Part shown: piece by piece, positions 22,360 through 32,740 of the stretch
How the letters are laid out: every line of letters starts with the position of its first letter
Numbering within the stretch: the stretch's first letter is position 1
Assembly: GCA_007570785.1 (NCBI GenBank)
Contig: ML661885.1
Span: 14,301,733 to 14,365,732, forward strand
Length of the DNA: 64,000 nucleotides
From: Antilocapra americana
Lineage: Eukaryota; Chordata; Mammalia; Artiodactyla; Antilocapridae
Direction of reading: 5' to 3'
Notes under the pieces: model-generated
The model's input: the letters and a program-made list of their open reading frames with translations, nothing else
Databases searched by the model: none
What the model was told of the DNA's origin: nothing
Made by a program: the position numbers and the translations under genes

Positions 22360-22811
22360 CTGCAATTAGGGCTGCTCTGTCTGACTGGTAGAGTTTGGCA
22401 CATGTGACAGTGTGTGACTCATGAGACAAGGCTGTGGAGGACATTGAAGTTTCTCATTGGTCTTTGAGATTGTGCACTCAAAGGGAAACCAGCTGCCACG
22501 GGTGGAGGATACACTAGGGAGCTCCATGGAGAGGAACTGCATTCCGCTGCTGCTGACCATCACCAGCTTACTAGCCACAGGGGAGAGCTACCCTGGAAGC
22601 AGGTCCTCTGTCCCCAGTCACACCTGCAGATGACTGCAGTGCCACCTAACATCTTGAGTGCCAACCCCTGAGGGACTTGGAGTCTGAGGTTAGTCAGCTG
22701 TGCTGGCCGGAATTTCTGACCCCACAACACTGTGAGAGAAAGAAATGTTTATTGTTGTTTGAAGCTATCACATTTCGGGTAATTTGTTACGCAGCAGCAG
22801 ATAGCTAATCG
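22360..22811 (+). mobile_element. MLT1-like solo LTR (ERVL-MaLR)
   Basis: The 3' half is clear: CCTGGAAGCAGGTCCTCTGTCCCCAGTCAC, GCAGATGACTGCAGTGCCAC, TCTTGAGTGCCAACC, TGTGAGAGAAAGAAATGTTTATTGTTGTTTGAAGC, GGTAATTTGTTACGCAGCAG. The 5' boundary is uncertain. Nothing coding is attached, so it is a solo LTR. Confidence 0.82.
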
Positions 22812-23346
22812 CCAGTCCTAGTTATGAGCTATAGCTGTTGGAGCTGTTGGCATCACTGCCTTTAGGAACTAGATGCAAGTCAAGCAGCATCACCAACGTG
22901 AGGCAGACTAGAGTTCAAACCCTTGGCTACTCTATCCCTTGGCTACCCTCTCCAAAATAGCAAAAAGGTTAATATGATCCAAAATGTTGTATCAAAGTGT
23001 TTCCTGAATATGGACTTTTTTTCTCTTTAAGTAAAGGCTTTGTGGCTCTCTCTAAGAAAGAACTTTTAGTAAAATGCTATTTTTCTTAATCGTTAATATA
23101 CTATATGTTACAAAAGCTCTGGTACCTGCCTTCTACAATATTATAATGGCCTTGTGACAAAATAAGTGGTTGTGTTCTAGAGTTTTAAGGCAAATCTATT
23201 TTTTAGGTCATTTGTAAATATAGTTTAAAAAATATATGGAAGCCTTTCAAGACTGATATATACAAACCTTTCAGAATTTTAACTTCTAAAGTTTGAAGTA
23301 TTAGGTGGCTTTCAGCCTTACACACGAATCGTATAAAATATATTGT
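22812..23346. other. Unassigned sequence
   Basis: No clear repeat or gene. AT-rich after 22960. Confidence 0.4.
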
Positions 23347-23540
23347 TAGTCAAGTTTAATTGTGTCTGACTCTTTGCCACCCATGGGCTGTAGCCCACCA
23401 GGCCCCCCTGTCCATGGAATTCTCTAGTCAAACAATACTGGCGTGGGTAGCCATTCCCTTCTCTAAGGAATCTCCCCAATCCAGGGATCAAACATAGGCC
23501 CCCTACATTGCAGGCACATTCTTCGCTGTTTGAGCCACCA
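23347..23540 (-). mobile_element. Bov-tA SINE, first of a tandem pair
   Basis: Antisense, quite diverged copy ending TTTGAGCCACCA. Its head abuts the tail of the next copy directly. Confidence 0.9.
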
Positions 23541-23744
23541 ATGAAAGTCGCTCAGTTGTGTCCAACTCTTTGCTATCCCATGGACTGTAGGCCACCAGGC
23601 TCCTCTGTCCATGGAATTCTCCAGGCAAGAATACTAGAGTGGGTAGACGTTCCCTTCTTAAGGGGATCTCCCCAACCCAGGGATTGAAACCAAGTCTCCC
23701 ACACTGCAGGTGGATTCTTTACTGTTTGAGCCACAAGGGAAGCC
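23541..23744 (-). mobile_element. Bov-tA SINE, second of a tandem pair
   Basis: Antisense copy from ATGAAAGTCGCTCAGTTGTG to GAGCCACAAGGGAAGCC. Unlike the dimers at 146-480, 5008-5325 and 7633-7930, both units here are nearly full length. Its head lies about 20 bp from a long palindrome. Confidence 0.94.
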
Positions 23745-23764
23745 AGAGAAACCCACAAAATGGA

Positions 23765-24115
23765 TGGCTGCTTCATGACTGTGAGTTGATCCTTTGACCT
23801 CTGGAGATGAGCATTATGGTCTGCTAAATGGACCATGGTTGTTAAGGGATCAAATTATATGTAATATATATATATTATAAAATTTATATATAATATACAT
23901 ATGAAATGATACATATTATAAAATATATTATAACATATATTATTATATATGGACCATGGTTGTTAAGGGATCAAATTATATACAATTATATATTATATGT
24001 ATTATATATATATATATTTATACATAATTTGATCCTTTAACAACTGTGGTCCATTTAGCAGACCATAATGCTGATCTCCAGAGGTCAGAGGACCAACTCA
24101 GTTATGAAGCAGCCA
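23765..24115. repeat. Long AT-rich palindrome (near-perfect inverted repeat)
   Basis: Left arm 23765-23860 and right arm 24023-24115 are inverted copies at about 90% identity. Shared phrases are TGGCTGCTTCAT, GACCTCTGGAGAT, GCATTATGGTCTGCTAAATG and GATCAAATTAT. The spacer of about 162 bp is nearly all A/T. It holds a third, direct copy of the arm's inner end (GGACCATGGTTGTTAAGGGA at 23951, also at 23830). Confidence 0.93.
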
Positions 24116-24500
24116 CCCATAACCTCAGAGCTGATCAGGACAAGCCTGGACTCCAAGGTTGAGGCTTTAGCCTGTAACAATCCACATCCATCCCTTACTG
24201 ACAGAGCCCTAACTGAAGATTCCGAACCTTGTAAATCCCCACCACACTTTTTAAGAAGTTGGAGATGGCTAGAAGTCATTTCACAGTAGGAGTGATTTGC
24301 GGCCAGAATCAGCCAACCTTTGACCTCATTTTTGTGTAGTTTGGATGATTCTATCATCAGATCTGCCTCTCTGTATAAAGTATTTCCTGTTTGAGTTTCC
24401 TTTTTCAAATGAATGGATTTATTATCCTAGAGGAAGACTTGGTCTAGCTGTTCTGCAAAGGGCAGGATGAATGAAAGATTATAGATCAAATGCATTTTAT
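24116..24500. other. Unassigned sequence, possibly an old LTR
   Basis: The sequence continues from the right palindrome arm. GAGTGATTTGCGGCCAGAA, GACCTCATTTTTGTG, and TGTATAAAGTATTTCC (TATA-like) give it the look of an LTR, but I cannot place a family. Confidence 0.35.
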
Positions 24501-24635
24501 GTTGCCCTGTCAGCTGAGAATTGGCTTATGTGTATCATTTTATGGAAAGCAAAGGAGCAGTGACACACACATTGAATTTATTGAATCAGGTGTGACAACA
24601 CTGCGGAGTTCTAAGAAAACAGATACATATGTGGA

Positions 24636-24730
24636 GGGAGAAAGGGAGAGGAAGAGAGGCAAGAGAGAATGAAGGGGTCGGGAGGAAAGAGGAAAAGAGA
24701 GGAGAGGAGAAGAGGAGAAAGGAGAGAGAC
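24636..24730. repeat. Purine-only low-complexity tract
   Basis: Almost pure A/G for about 95 bases (GGAGGGAGAAAGGGAGAGG, GAGGAGAGGAGAAGAGGAG). Such tracts can form triplex (H-) DNA. Confidence 0.88.
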
Positions 24731-24884
24731 CTCATGGCCACTTCCTATCTCATGGGATACGTGGACCAGAACCTTCTGGGCCAGTAAGTGGAACAGAAGA
24801 GGGAGAGAACTGTTGGATGAAAAGGCTGAGAAGCCTTCATGGAATAGCTGAAATCCTAGGCAGGAGTTAGATAGCAACATTGCC

Positions 24885-25080
24885 TACCACTTACTGAGGA
24901 CCTATGGTTATTAAACATGACCTGGTGTAATCTTTATAGCAGCCATGTGAAGTAGGTACTACTGTGCTCTAGTTTCTGTTTTACAGTTCCAGAAGGTTAA
25001 ATGGTCCATATCGCATAGTTCAGAGGTAACTGGAATTCAAACCAGACTGTACAGCACAGGCTGTTGACTCTACAGTTCTC
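24885..25080 (-). mobile_element. MIR SINE
   Basis: Antisense MIR nearly end to end: CCACTTACTGAGGACCTATG, GTAATCTTTATAGCAGCCATGTGAAGTAGGTACTAC, TGTTTTACAG, CAGAGGTAACTGGAATTCAAACCAG. Confidence 0.9.
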
Positions 25081-25487
25081 TGAGCTGACTCAGTCTGGGC
25101 AGAGGAGATGTGCCAAGTCCAGGGATGGACTGGGAGACAGAACAATCTGAGAAAAGGTTGGGAGGTGAATGAAAGTGTTGGTATACTCCGGGGTCAGTGC
25201 AGGTGGGCTGACCAGTAGATGACTCAAGTGAATGGTTTCACAAGAGAAGCTGTGGTGGATAAAAGTAGAGAATTGATAAAGTTGAAAAAGTTTTAGGAAT
25301 TAAAGATGACTAGATTAATGGATTCTGAGCAGGGAAATAGTACTGCAGAAAATATTTTCTTAAGAAGGTGAAATCAGCAGTCATGTATAGACAAACAGAA
25401 AAGGGAAGGACTGGAGGCTGGGAATCATTGAGAACAGGGTGCACAAGCGACAGAGGTACAGCAGTGAAGACGTGCAGTAGTGTAGAA
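25081..25487. other. Unassigned sequence
   Basis: No recognised repeat or gene. Confidence 0.4.
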
Positions 25488-25968
25488 GCAGGTCTCCAAG
25501 TTTTGGTCTTGGGATCATTGATACACTTAAAATTGATGGAGGACCCCAAAGTCCTTTTGTATATGTTTATCTATCAATGTTTATCAGATTTGAAACTAAT
25601 ACAGATAAGTTTAAAAATACATATTAAATTATTTTAAAATAATAAGCCCATTATGTATTAACATACAAACATTTTCATGAAAAAATAACTTTGTTTTTGA
25701 AATAAGAAACAATGAGAAAAATGACTTTTATACTTTTGCAAATTTCTTTACTGCCTGGCTTAATAGTATCCAGCTGGAATGTTATATAGTCTGTTATCAA
25801 GCATTCAGTTTGTTGTAACGTTGCAAGAAAAGTCCACTTATGCTTGTGAGAGAAAGTGAAAAAGGCAAATAACACCCTAAAGTTATGAAAGTTTGTTGAC
25901 CCATGACACTCTGAAAGAGTCTTAGGGACTCTCATGGGTCCCTGGATGACAGTTTGAGGACCACCAGC
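25488..25968. mobile_element. hAT-Charlie-type DNA transposon fossil
   Basis: The left end CCAAGTTTTGGTCTTGGGATC and right end GACAGTTTGAGGACCACCAG are diverged CAGTGGTTCTCAAACT-type hAT termini in inverted orientation. Inside are GAGGACCCCAAAGTCCTTTTG and CTTTACTGCCTGGCTTAATAG. It is an internally deleted, nonautonomous copy. Confidence 0.82.
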
Positions 25969-26589
25969 TAGAGTGTGGTTGAGGAGATGAGAAACAGGGA
26001 GCCAACACAGAGGGGAAAAAAAAAACCAAAGAAACCAGCAGCATCTGAAGACTGATCTGGCTTAGGGGGCCCTGCGAAGGAAAGAATCCTACATGATCCA
26101 CGCATCAAACCTGGGTGACCTGAGAAAATCATGATGCTTCTTGCAGAGTGGGGAAACCCAGAGAGGAAGGCAGTTTGGTGGGGAAGTTGGTTATTTCTGG
26201 TTTTGGTGATTTCAATGTGAAGTGACAGAAAGATATCTAAATACACAAAGAATTGGGTCACAGAAGATAACAGACTCTTTCATTACTAATGGAAGTAAAT
26301 TTTTCAAAAGTTAATTTAAAATGTTAATTTGAAAATGAAATGGAAGCAGATACTATACCTTCTAGTTAATTCATCGCAAAGTAAATATTTCTTTATTTAG
26401 GAGTGGAACATTAGAGGAATTCAACTGTATTTGAAAGATTTTATTTCCTCACATGAGAAATGAGTATAGGGGCATTTATTGTATTATTATTCATTCAGGT
26501 TTATATGTCTGGAGTAATTCATAATAAATTAAAAAATTTAAAGTTCACATCATACTAATTCACACATTTCTCTCCCTCTCAACCCCCCC

Positions 26590-26618
26590 AAACACACACA
26601 TACACACACACATACACA
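26590..26618. repeat. Imperfect (CA)n microsatellite
   Basis: AACACACACATACACACACA and on, preceded by a run of seven C. Confidence 0.9.
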
Positions 26619-26686
26619 ATATTTATACTCTTTAGATTAGATGCTGTTTTATTTCCAGGTGCTAGTGCTGGGGATAGAACCATTTA

Positions 26687-26750
26687 GAAAAAGAAGGAAG
26701 GAAGAAAGAAAGAAAGGTGGGGAAGGAGAAGGAAAGAAAGAAAGAAAGAA
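26687..26750. repeat. (GAAA)n / (GGAA)n microsatellite
   Basis: Purine-only block beginning GAAAAAGAAGGAAGGAAG and ending in four GAAA units. Confidence 0.9.
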
Positions 26751-27182
26751 TATAAGCTAAATTCAAAGTCTTTCCCCTTCTCTTTAGACACCAAAATGCA
26801 GTCTGTTGGGAAAGGACTTGCCATCCACATTAACAAAATATAGGGCAAATGTAAGCTAAGTAGGAAGATGCCAGCATTCATAGGATACCAAAGACCTGTA
26901 CGTTATCACATGCATTGGGCAATGATTCAATCAGATGTGAAGTTCCTCGAGGGGTTTACAACACTTTGTGAGAGTGTTGCATAGGTAACAAAGAATTCTT
27001 ATTTTTGTGTTAAGTTTCCAGTAGAATCAGGGCCTCAGAAGAACAAAGCACTGAGGAAGGGTACCAGAGAGGAAGCAAGTCTGTGTCCCTAGTCTGCAAC
27101 TGGAGGAGACAGGAGTGTGAGCACTGACTCAAGCACAACTAGCTTTGAGATGTTGAGGAGGTGACTTAATTGCATATGCTTT

Positions 27183-27922
27183 TGTTGTTGTTCGGTCACT
27201 AAGTCATGAATGATCCCATGAATTGCAGTATTACAGGCTTCCATGCCCTTCACTGTCTGTCTTCTGGAGTTTGCTCAAAGTCATGTTCATTGAGTCAGTG
27301 ATGCCATCCAAACATCTCATCCTCTGTTGCCCCTTCTCTTCTTGCCTCAGTTTTTCCCAACATCAAGGTCTTTTCCAGTGAGTTGGCTCTTCCCATTAGG
27401 TGACTAAAGTATTGGAGCTTCAGATTCAGCATCAGTCCTTCCAGTGAGTATTCAGGGTTGATTTCCTTCAGGATGGACTGGATGGATCTCCTTACTATCT
27501 AAGGGACTCTTCAGAACCTTCACAATTCTTTGGTGCTCAACCTTCTTATAGCCCAACTCTCACATCCATACATGACTACTGGAAAATCATAGCTTTGACT
27601 ATATAGACCTTTGTTGACAAAGTGATGTCTCTGCTTTTTAATACACTGTCTAGGTTTGTCACAGCTTTTCTTCCAAGGAGTAAGTGTCTTTTCATTTCAT
27701 GACTGCAGTCACTGATGGCAGTGTTTTGGAGCCCCCCAAAATAAAATCTGCCACTGTTTCCACTTTTTCCCCATCCATTTGCCATGAAGTGATGGGACCG
27801 AATGCCATGATCTTAGTTTTTTGAATGTTGAGTTTTAAGCCAGCTTTTTCACTCTCCTCTTTCACCCTCTTTAAAAGACTCTTTAGTTCCTCTTCACTTT
27901 CTGCCGTTAGAATGGTACCATA
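27183..27922 (-). mobile_element. BovB (RTE LINE) 3' fragment
   Basis: Antisense 740-bp copy from TTGTTGTTCGGTCACTAAG to TCACTTTCTGCCGTTAG. It is flanked by an exact 9-bp duplication ATATGCTTT (27174-27182, 27923-27931). The minus-strand peptide MKRHLLLGRKAVTNLDS is RTE ORF2. Indels break the frame. Confidence 0.95.
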
Positions 27923-27931
27923 ATATGCTTT

Positions 27932-28424
27932 AGTTTTAAGACATTTTTATTGATTAAAAGTCTAGTAATAGGAGCTGTTTCCCAGGATTACAGCCAGGGA
28001 TTAATGCAGTTTAAGGCTCCTGAATGTTGGCTTCTCTTACCATAGCACTGGACAACAAACCTTCCATGTGCCCTCCACGCTCGCCCCCACTCATCTCGAC
28101 ATCCACATGTCCCTCCTGGAGGACTTTGAAACTGCTAGTGGCTACCACCATGAGCCCCCCCCTACTCTCACTAACTGCTCTGACTAAATCCCCACCATGC
28201 AGTCATGTGGTTGTCTTCCTTCTTAGTCTTCAAAAGCCTGGGCCCTGCTGTCCACCAGCCTCAGCCCAATGTAGAGCATTTCTGGAACATACTTTATGCC
28301 TTGCTTTCTATTCATTTCACAAGCTTTTTATTTTCTGTTTCTTCTTTAGCTCTGAAAATATTACATATTCACCAGATTATATATATCTTCCTTTGCCTTA
28401 AAATTCATCCCAGAGTGTGTCCTG
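27932..28424. other. Unassigned sequence, possibly diverged L2
   Basis: The pyrimidine-rich stretch 28024-28300, with GCTGTCCACCAGCCTCAGCCC and ATTTCTGGAACATACTTTATGCC, is arranged like antisense L2, but identity is low. The two overlapping frames (125 and 95 residues) have no recognisable domain. Confidence 0.4.
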
Positions 28425-28435
28425 TAGCTATTTTA

Positions 28436-28660
28436 TGTGCGTGCTCAGTTACTAAGTCGTGTCTGACTCTTTTGCAATCCCATGGACTGTAACCCACCAG
28501 GCTCCTCTGACCATGGGATTCTCCAGGCAACAATACTGAAGTGGGTTGTCATTTCCTCCTCTGGGAGACCTTCCTGAACCAGGGATCTAACCCAAGTCTC
28601 CTGAGGCTCCTTCTGAATTGGCAGGTAGATTCTTTACCACTGAACCACCCAGCAAGCCCA
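28436..28660 (-). mobile_element. Bov-tA SINE, full length
   Basis: Antisense copy from TGTGCGTGCTCAGTTAC to CCACCCAGCAAGCCCA. TAGCTATTTTA / TAGCCATTTTA flank it (28425-28435, 28661-28671). Confidence 0.95.
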
Positions 28661-28671
28661 TAGCCATTTTA

Positions 28672-29679
28672 ACCAACGAATAAATGAAGTGGGAAAGAAT
28701 ATACAAGTTTTTACACAAGAAATTGACATGGTAATAAAAAAACTCGTAAAATTCTTTAAAAAGCATGTTTGTGGGGAGGCAAAATGAGAGGGATGTTTGT
28801 TAAAATATCTTACAAAATTAATGAGTAAATTTACAAGTACAAGAAGACTGTTACTTACCTTCAGCATCTATTACTGTGTCTAGTGACTATACTCTCACCT
28901 GAGGCTCTGAACCAGTTATAAACTGGGTACCTTAGATCAATGAATGAATGAATGAATGAGATAAGCAAAATTATACACAAACACACAGACTGCTTAGCGA
29001 AAAATAATGTCCATATGCAGAAGTGCATGAATTTCATTGTGTAGCTATTTTAGCTAAAAATGAAGCCAAACTTTCTTAACAAACAGGAATTTAATTTTGG
29101 GTTCCTTTTCACCCAGGGATATAATTCATGTGAAGTAGGGATAAAAGTTACCATAATGCCAGGTAGAACATCTTTCTACTAATAATTGTTTCATAAATAT
29201 ATGTGTTCTGTAAACTGTCATAACCTTTTATTTTTTGGTGCTCATTTCATGACCTTTGCTAACAAATGAAAGGCTCACATTTGCTAAATTCCCCTTAGTA
29301 ATTAATTACTAGAAATTTAAGGACCTAGCAGGGACTGCAGCTGTTCTGAGTTTCAATTATTTTTCTGCTTATCTTCTGGGCTTATAATTTGGAAGTCTGG
29401 ACTGAATGCATGCCATTTTCAGCAATAGGAAGCATCAAGATAATCTTGTTTCCCACATAACTGAGTGGAACAGGAGACACAGGTAACCCACAAGCTTTAG
29501 AAACCCTGTTGAAAGGGCTTAGGAAATAAGCAGGAACATTTACACTACTGGAAACAATTAGTTTTCATCAGAAGACTCAGCCATAATAGTGGAAAACTGG
29601 GCTGGAACAGAAGGGATGGTAAGAAAGGCCTCCTGGATGGTATAAAATGCCAGTATAAAATAATGATATACATGCTTTT
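28672..29679. other. Unassigned, repeat-poor sequence
   Basis: 1 kb without a named repeat; a short (GAAT)4 run lies near 28942. No gene is visible. Confidence 0.4.
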
Positions 29680-29897
29680 GGTGGTGTGTTCAGTTGCTCA
29701 GTTGTGTCTGACTCTTTGTGACCCCATGGACTGTAGTCTGCCAAGCTCGCCTGTCCATGGGGTTTCCCAGGCAAGCATACTGGAGTGGGTTGACATTTCC
29801 TGCTTCAGGGGATCTTCCCAACCCAGGGATGAACCCATATCTCCTGTGGCTTTTGCATTGGCAGGCGGGCTCTTTACCACTGAGCCACCCGGGAAGC
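29680..29897 (-). mobile_element. Bov-tA SINE, full length
   Basis: Antisense copy, GTGTGTTCAGTTGCTCAG to TGAGCCACCCGGGAAGC. The frames of 60-96 residues on both strands here are SINE artefacts. Confidence 0.95.
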
Positions 29898-29984
29898 TGA
29901 GCATTATTTCTGTGGTCTGGCACCACGATGTTGAATCATATGTCTCATTTTGAATCATAGATTTTCACAGCACTCAGTTGGATC

Positions 29985-30145
29985 AAAGGTGTTCCTTGGA
30001 TCAATTTCTCTTTAGCCAGGGAGCCTGGGGCCCAGAGAGCTGAAAGGACTTATCCAGGGTCCCACGGCTAGTCCGGCAGAGCTGAGAACAGAGTGCATTT
30101 CCTATTCCCAGTCAGAGCACTTCCCCCTCCACCACATCTGTTTCC
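29985..30145 (-). mobile_element. MIR SINE fragment
   Basis: GGGGCCCAGAGAGCTGAAAGGACTTATCCAGGGTCCCACGGCTAG, GGCAGAGCTGAGAACAGAGT and CAGAGCACTTCCCCCTCCACCACA match the antisense 5' part of MIR. Confidence 0.85.
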
Positions 30146-30510
30146 TCTCCTCCTTGACGTGTTTGTCTCTCAGGCCAGAGCACAAGTGGTCTGATGGGTT
30201 TTCTCAGCACAATCTCCAGATGGTTATTTTCGACATTTCTGTATCTGGGCACCACTTTCTCATCTGTTAACTTAAAAAACAATGCTCTTGTAAAGTTATT
30301 GATGTTTGAGAAATAATTGCATTCAGACAATATGTGGAATGCAACTGATAATGTATAGCTGGGTGCTATTGATTAAGGTGTGTTTGGACAATCATACAGC
30401 TGGAAGGAGTTATTTGAATCAAGTGACCCCTGCTTTGCAGATTAGGAAATAAAAGCCTGGAAAATCTAGTGGCCATTAATTTAAAATACTCAAGTTCTAA
30501 TGTCATGGAA
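30146..30510. other. Unassigned sequence with a MIR-like patch
   Basis: ATACAGCTGGAAGGAGTTATTTGAATCAAG and GCTTTGCAGATTAGGAAATAAAAGCCTGG near 30395-30465 recall an antisense MIR-family core. The rest is unassigned. Confidence 0.45.
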
Positions 30511-30710
30511 GTGAAGTGAAGCAAAAGTTGCTCAGTCGTGTCTAACTCTTTGTGACCCTATGGACTATACAGCCCATGGAATTCTCCAGGCCAGAATACT
30601 GGAGTGGGTAGCCATTCCCTTCTCCAGGGGATCTTCTCAACCCAGGGATTGAACTCAAGTCTCCTGCATTGCAGGTGGATTCTTTACCAGCTGAACCACC
30701 AGGGAAGCCC
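30511..30710 (-). mobile_element. Bov-tA SINE, full length
   Basis: Antisense copy from GTGAAGTGAAGCAAAAGTTG to GAACCACCAGGGAAGCCC, low divergence. Confidence 0.95.
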
Positions 30711-30844
30711 GTGGACCTTTCTTTCAAAGCAACATTTATCTATTTGAAGTTTGACTCTGTGAAAATGTAACAGAAATGGCCATATTCTTGTTCCATTCCA
30801 AATAAAGTTTGGATTCATTAAATATTGATGTACTGTACTATATT

Positions 30845-30981
30845 CAGAGAAGGCAATGGCACCCTACTCCAGTACTCTTGCCTGGAAAATCCCATGGATG
30901 GAGGAGCCTGGTAGGCTGCAGTCCATGGGGTTGCACAGGGTTGGACACGACCGAAGCGACTGAGCGGCAGCAGTAGAAGCA
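30845..30981 (+). mobile_element. Bov-A2 SINE, single unit
   Basis: One BovA unit of Bov-A2, GAGAAGGCAATGGCACCCTA to GCGACTGAGCGGCAGCAGTAG. A 10-bp exact duplication GTACTATATT flanks it (30835-30844, 30982-30991), so the single unit inserted as such. Confidence 0.95.
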
Positions 30982-31189
30982 GTACTATATTATTCATTGT
31001 TTTATTGATTTTGAGGGATTATCATAGAAATAACATGAAACCATTAACAATTAAAAATTATTGGATTGCTGGGGTCCAAATAATTTAATTTGAGCAGCAG
31101 TAGATTGCCATGGTCAGCAACAATACCATTTTGATTAGACTGACTGTCCGTGTACTTGTCACACATGTTTCTGTCTGGATATCACTGCT

Positions 31190-31515
31190 TTTGCTGTTGC
31201 CATCTCACCATCCTATAGCTTCGCCTGTGAAATCCTTCTTAGCCTTCAGAGCAAGTGCCCTCTCCCTTACAAAGCTTTCAACAGTTGCTTCAAACCTAGG
31301 GGATCCCCCCCTCCTTTGCATTCTCAAGGCACTTAATACTTCTCTTATTATCCCAGTCTGTGTTTCACTAATAAATCAAATGGTGCTGTTACCCCTTTTC
31401 TGGATTTTAAGCTCCATCGCGAAAAGATTAGGTCAGTAATTTTGTATTCCCTGCAGCATCTTGTGTTTTGGAGATGCACAGTATTTGTTAAGTGAGTAAA
31501 TGAGTGGATAATAAA
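31190..31515 (-). mobile_element. L2 LINE 3' end
   Basis: Antisense L2: GTGAAATCCTTCTTAGCCTTCAGAGCAAGTGCC, CAAGGCACTTAATACTTCTCTTATTA, TTTTAAGCTCCATCGCGAAAAGATTAGGTC, TTGTATTCCCTGCAGCATC and CACAGTATTTGTTAAGTGAGTAAATGAG. The 109-residue + frame across it is not a gene. Confidence 0.82.
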
Positions 31516-32654
31516 TACAAAAACACTTGGCTGAACACAGAGCATTACACTTTAGAATATTGATATTAAACAGCAGAAACTGGGTAAGTCCTAGCTTTTT
31601 AAAGTTGAGAGTCGTTTGAGAATTTATTGAGAAACTGATTGTCCAGAACAGATATCATAAAGAATGCCTTCAGTTCCACTCTGGGATGTCTTTATTCACA
31701 GAATAAATCTGAGAAATAACAGTTTGTCAAATGCCAAATGACATCGAAAGTTAGAAGAGTGGAGTTCCCATACTATTCAGTTCCCCACAATTTGAAAACC
31801 ACATGTTGTCCTTTCAATAACTTTTTCAGCCACATCAGGTGCATGAATGGACCCCAGAAACCATCTGCTCCAAGGCCGCCAATTAAGTTTGCTGTGTTCT
31901 CCCTGACAGGCTGACTGTTCCATTAAAACGAAGGGCTTTTCCAGGAAAAGAGATCTTGGGATTTTCTTTGGTCATTAGATAGCTCTATGCCAGATAGGAA
32001 CATAAAAATTTTCTTTGTGTGGGGAAAGAGGAGTGCTTTCCTGAAGTTGGACTCATATTACAAAAATGGGGAGAAAGGAATTTAAGTGCTTACTTCAGTT
32101 CCTTTTCCAAACATGGAAAGTTAAATAGTAGTTCAGCCTCAGTCCTTTCATAGGAAGATCTCGTTGCAAATGTAAACTTCACTGCTCACTCACAGGGTTT
32201 CATATATTGCAAATAACCCAGGCTCAAGATTCAAACAGCCCCATGCAAATCCCTGGTAGAAGTCTGAAAGTGTTAGTGAGATCAAAAGCAAAATTCTCTC
32301 CAGGCACTTAGATTCTGATTAAACTTTCTTTCTGTCTATATTATAGATCTCCATGTTTTATCCTCTGAAGTGTAAAACAGATGAGAAAACTAGTATCACC
32401 CAAGTGTTAGTGGACGACAGAGTAAATCAGTGGCAGAAATGGAGCATGACCTTTGGATTTTGAACTTGCTCAGGTCCATGAGGCCAAATTGCCTCATCCT
32501 TGGATTTGCTCTTTTTGCTGTGGGGTGAAAATGGACCAAGCATACCTGACTATTGTTAGTATACCTTCTGTAAGGGTAAAGTCTCCAAAGAACATATTTC
32601 TCGAAACAATGTATCAAGTGGTGGAAAACTTTATCTATAACCCTGTCTTTGCAA
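31516..32654. other. Unassigned sequence with one MIR patch
   Basis: About 1.1 kb, mostly unassigned. 32365-32460 (AAACAGATGAGAAAACTAG ... ATCAGTGGCAGAAATGGAGC) is a diverged antisense MIR piece. No gene is visible. Confidence 0.45.
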
Positions 32655-32740
32655 TTTCCTAGACTCTGTGAGCCTCATTGTTTCCAGTTTGCAAAATGGG
32701 AATACTCACTCACCCTGTCTCTCTTTTAAAAATCAAATAG

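Larger units (their letters stand above)
25969..27173. other. Unassigned sequence with two microsatellites
   Basis: About 1.2 kb without a named dispersed repeat. The last 60 bp (AACTAGCTTTGAGATGTTGAGGAGGTGACTTAATTG) faintly resemble MIR. No gene is visible. Confidence 0.4.

Noticed and set aside
28024..28492. Two overlapping plus frames (125 and 95 residues)
   Set aside because: Pyrimidine-rich sequence of L2-like arrangement; the second frame runs into an antisense Bov-tA.
31110..31439. 109-residue plus frame
   Set aside because: It lies over an antisense L2.
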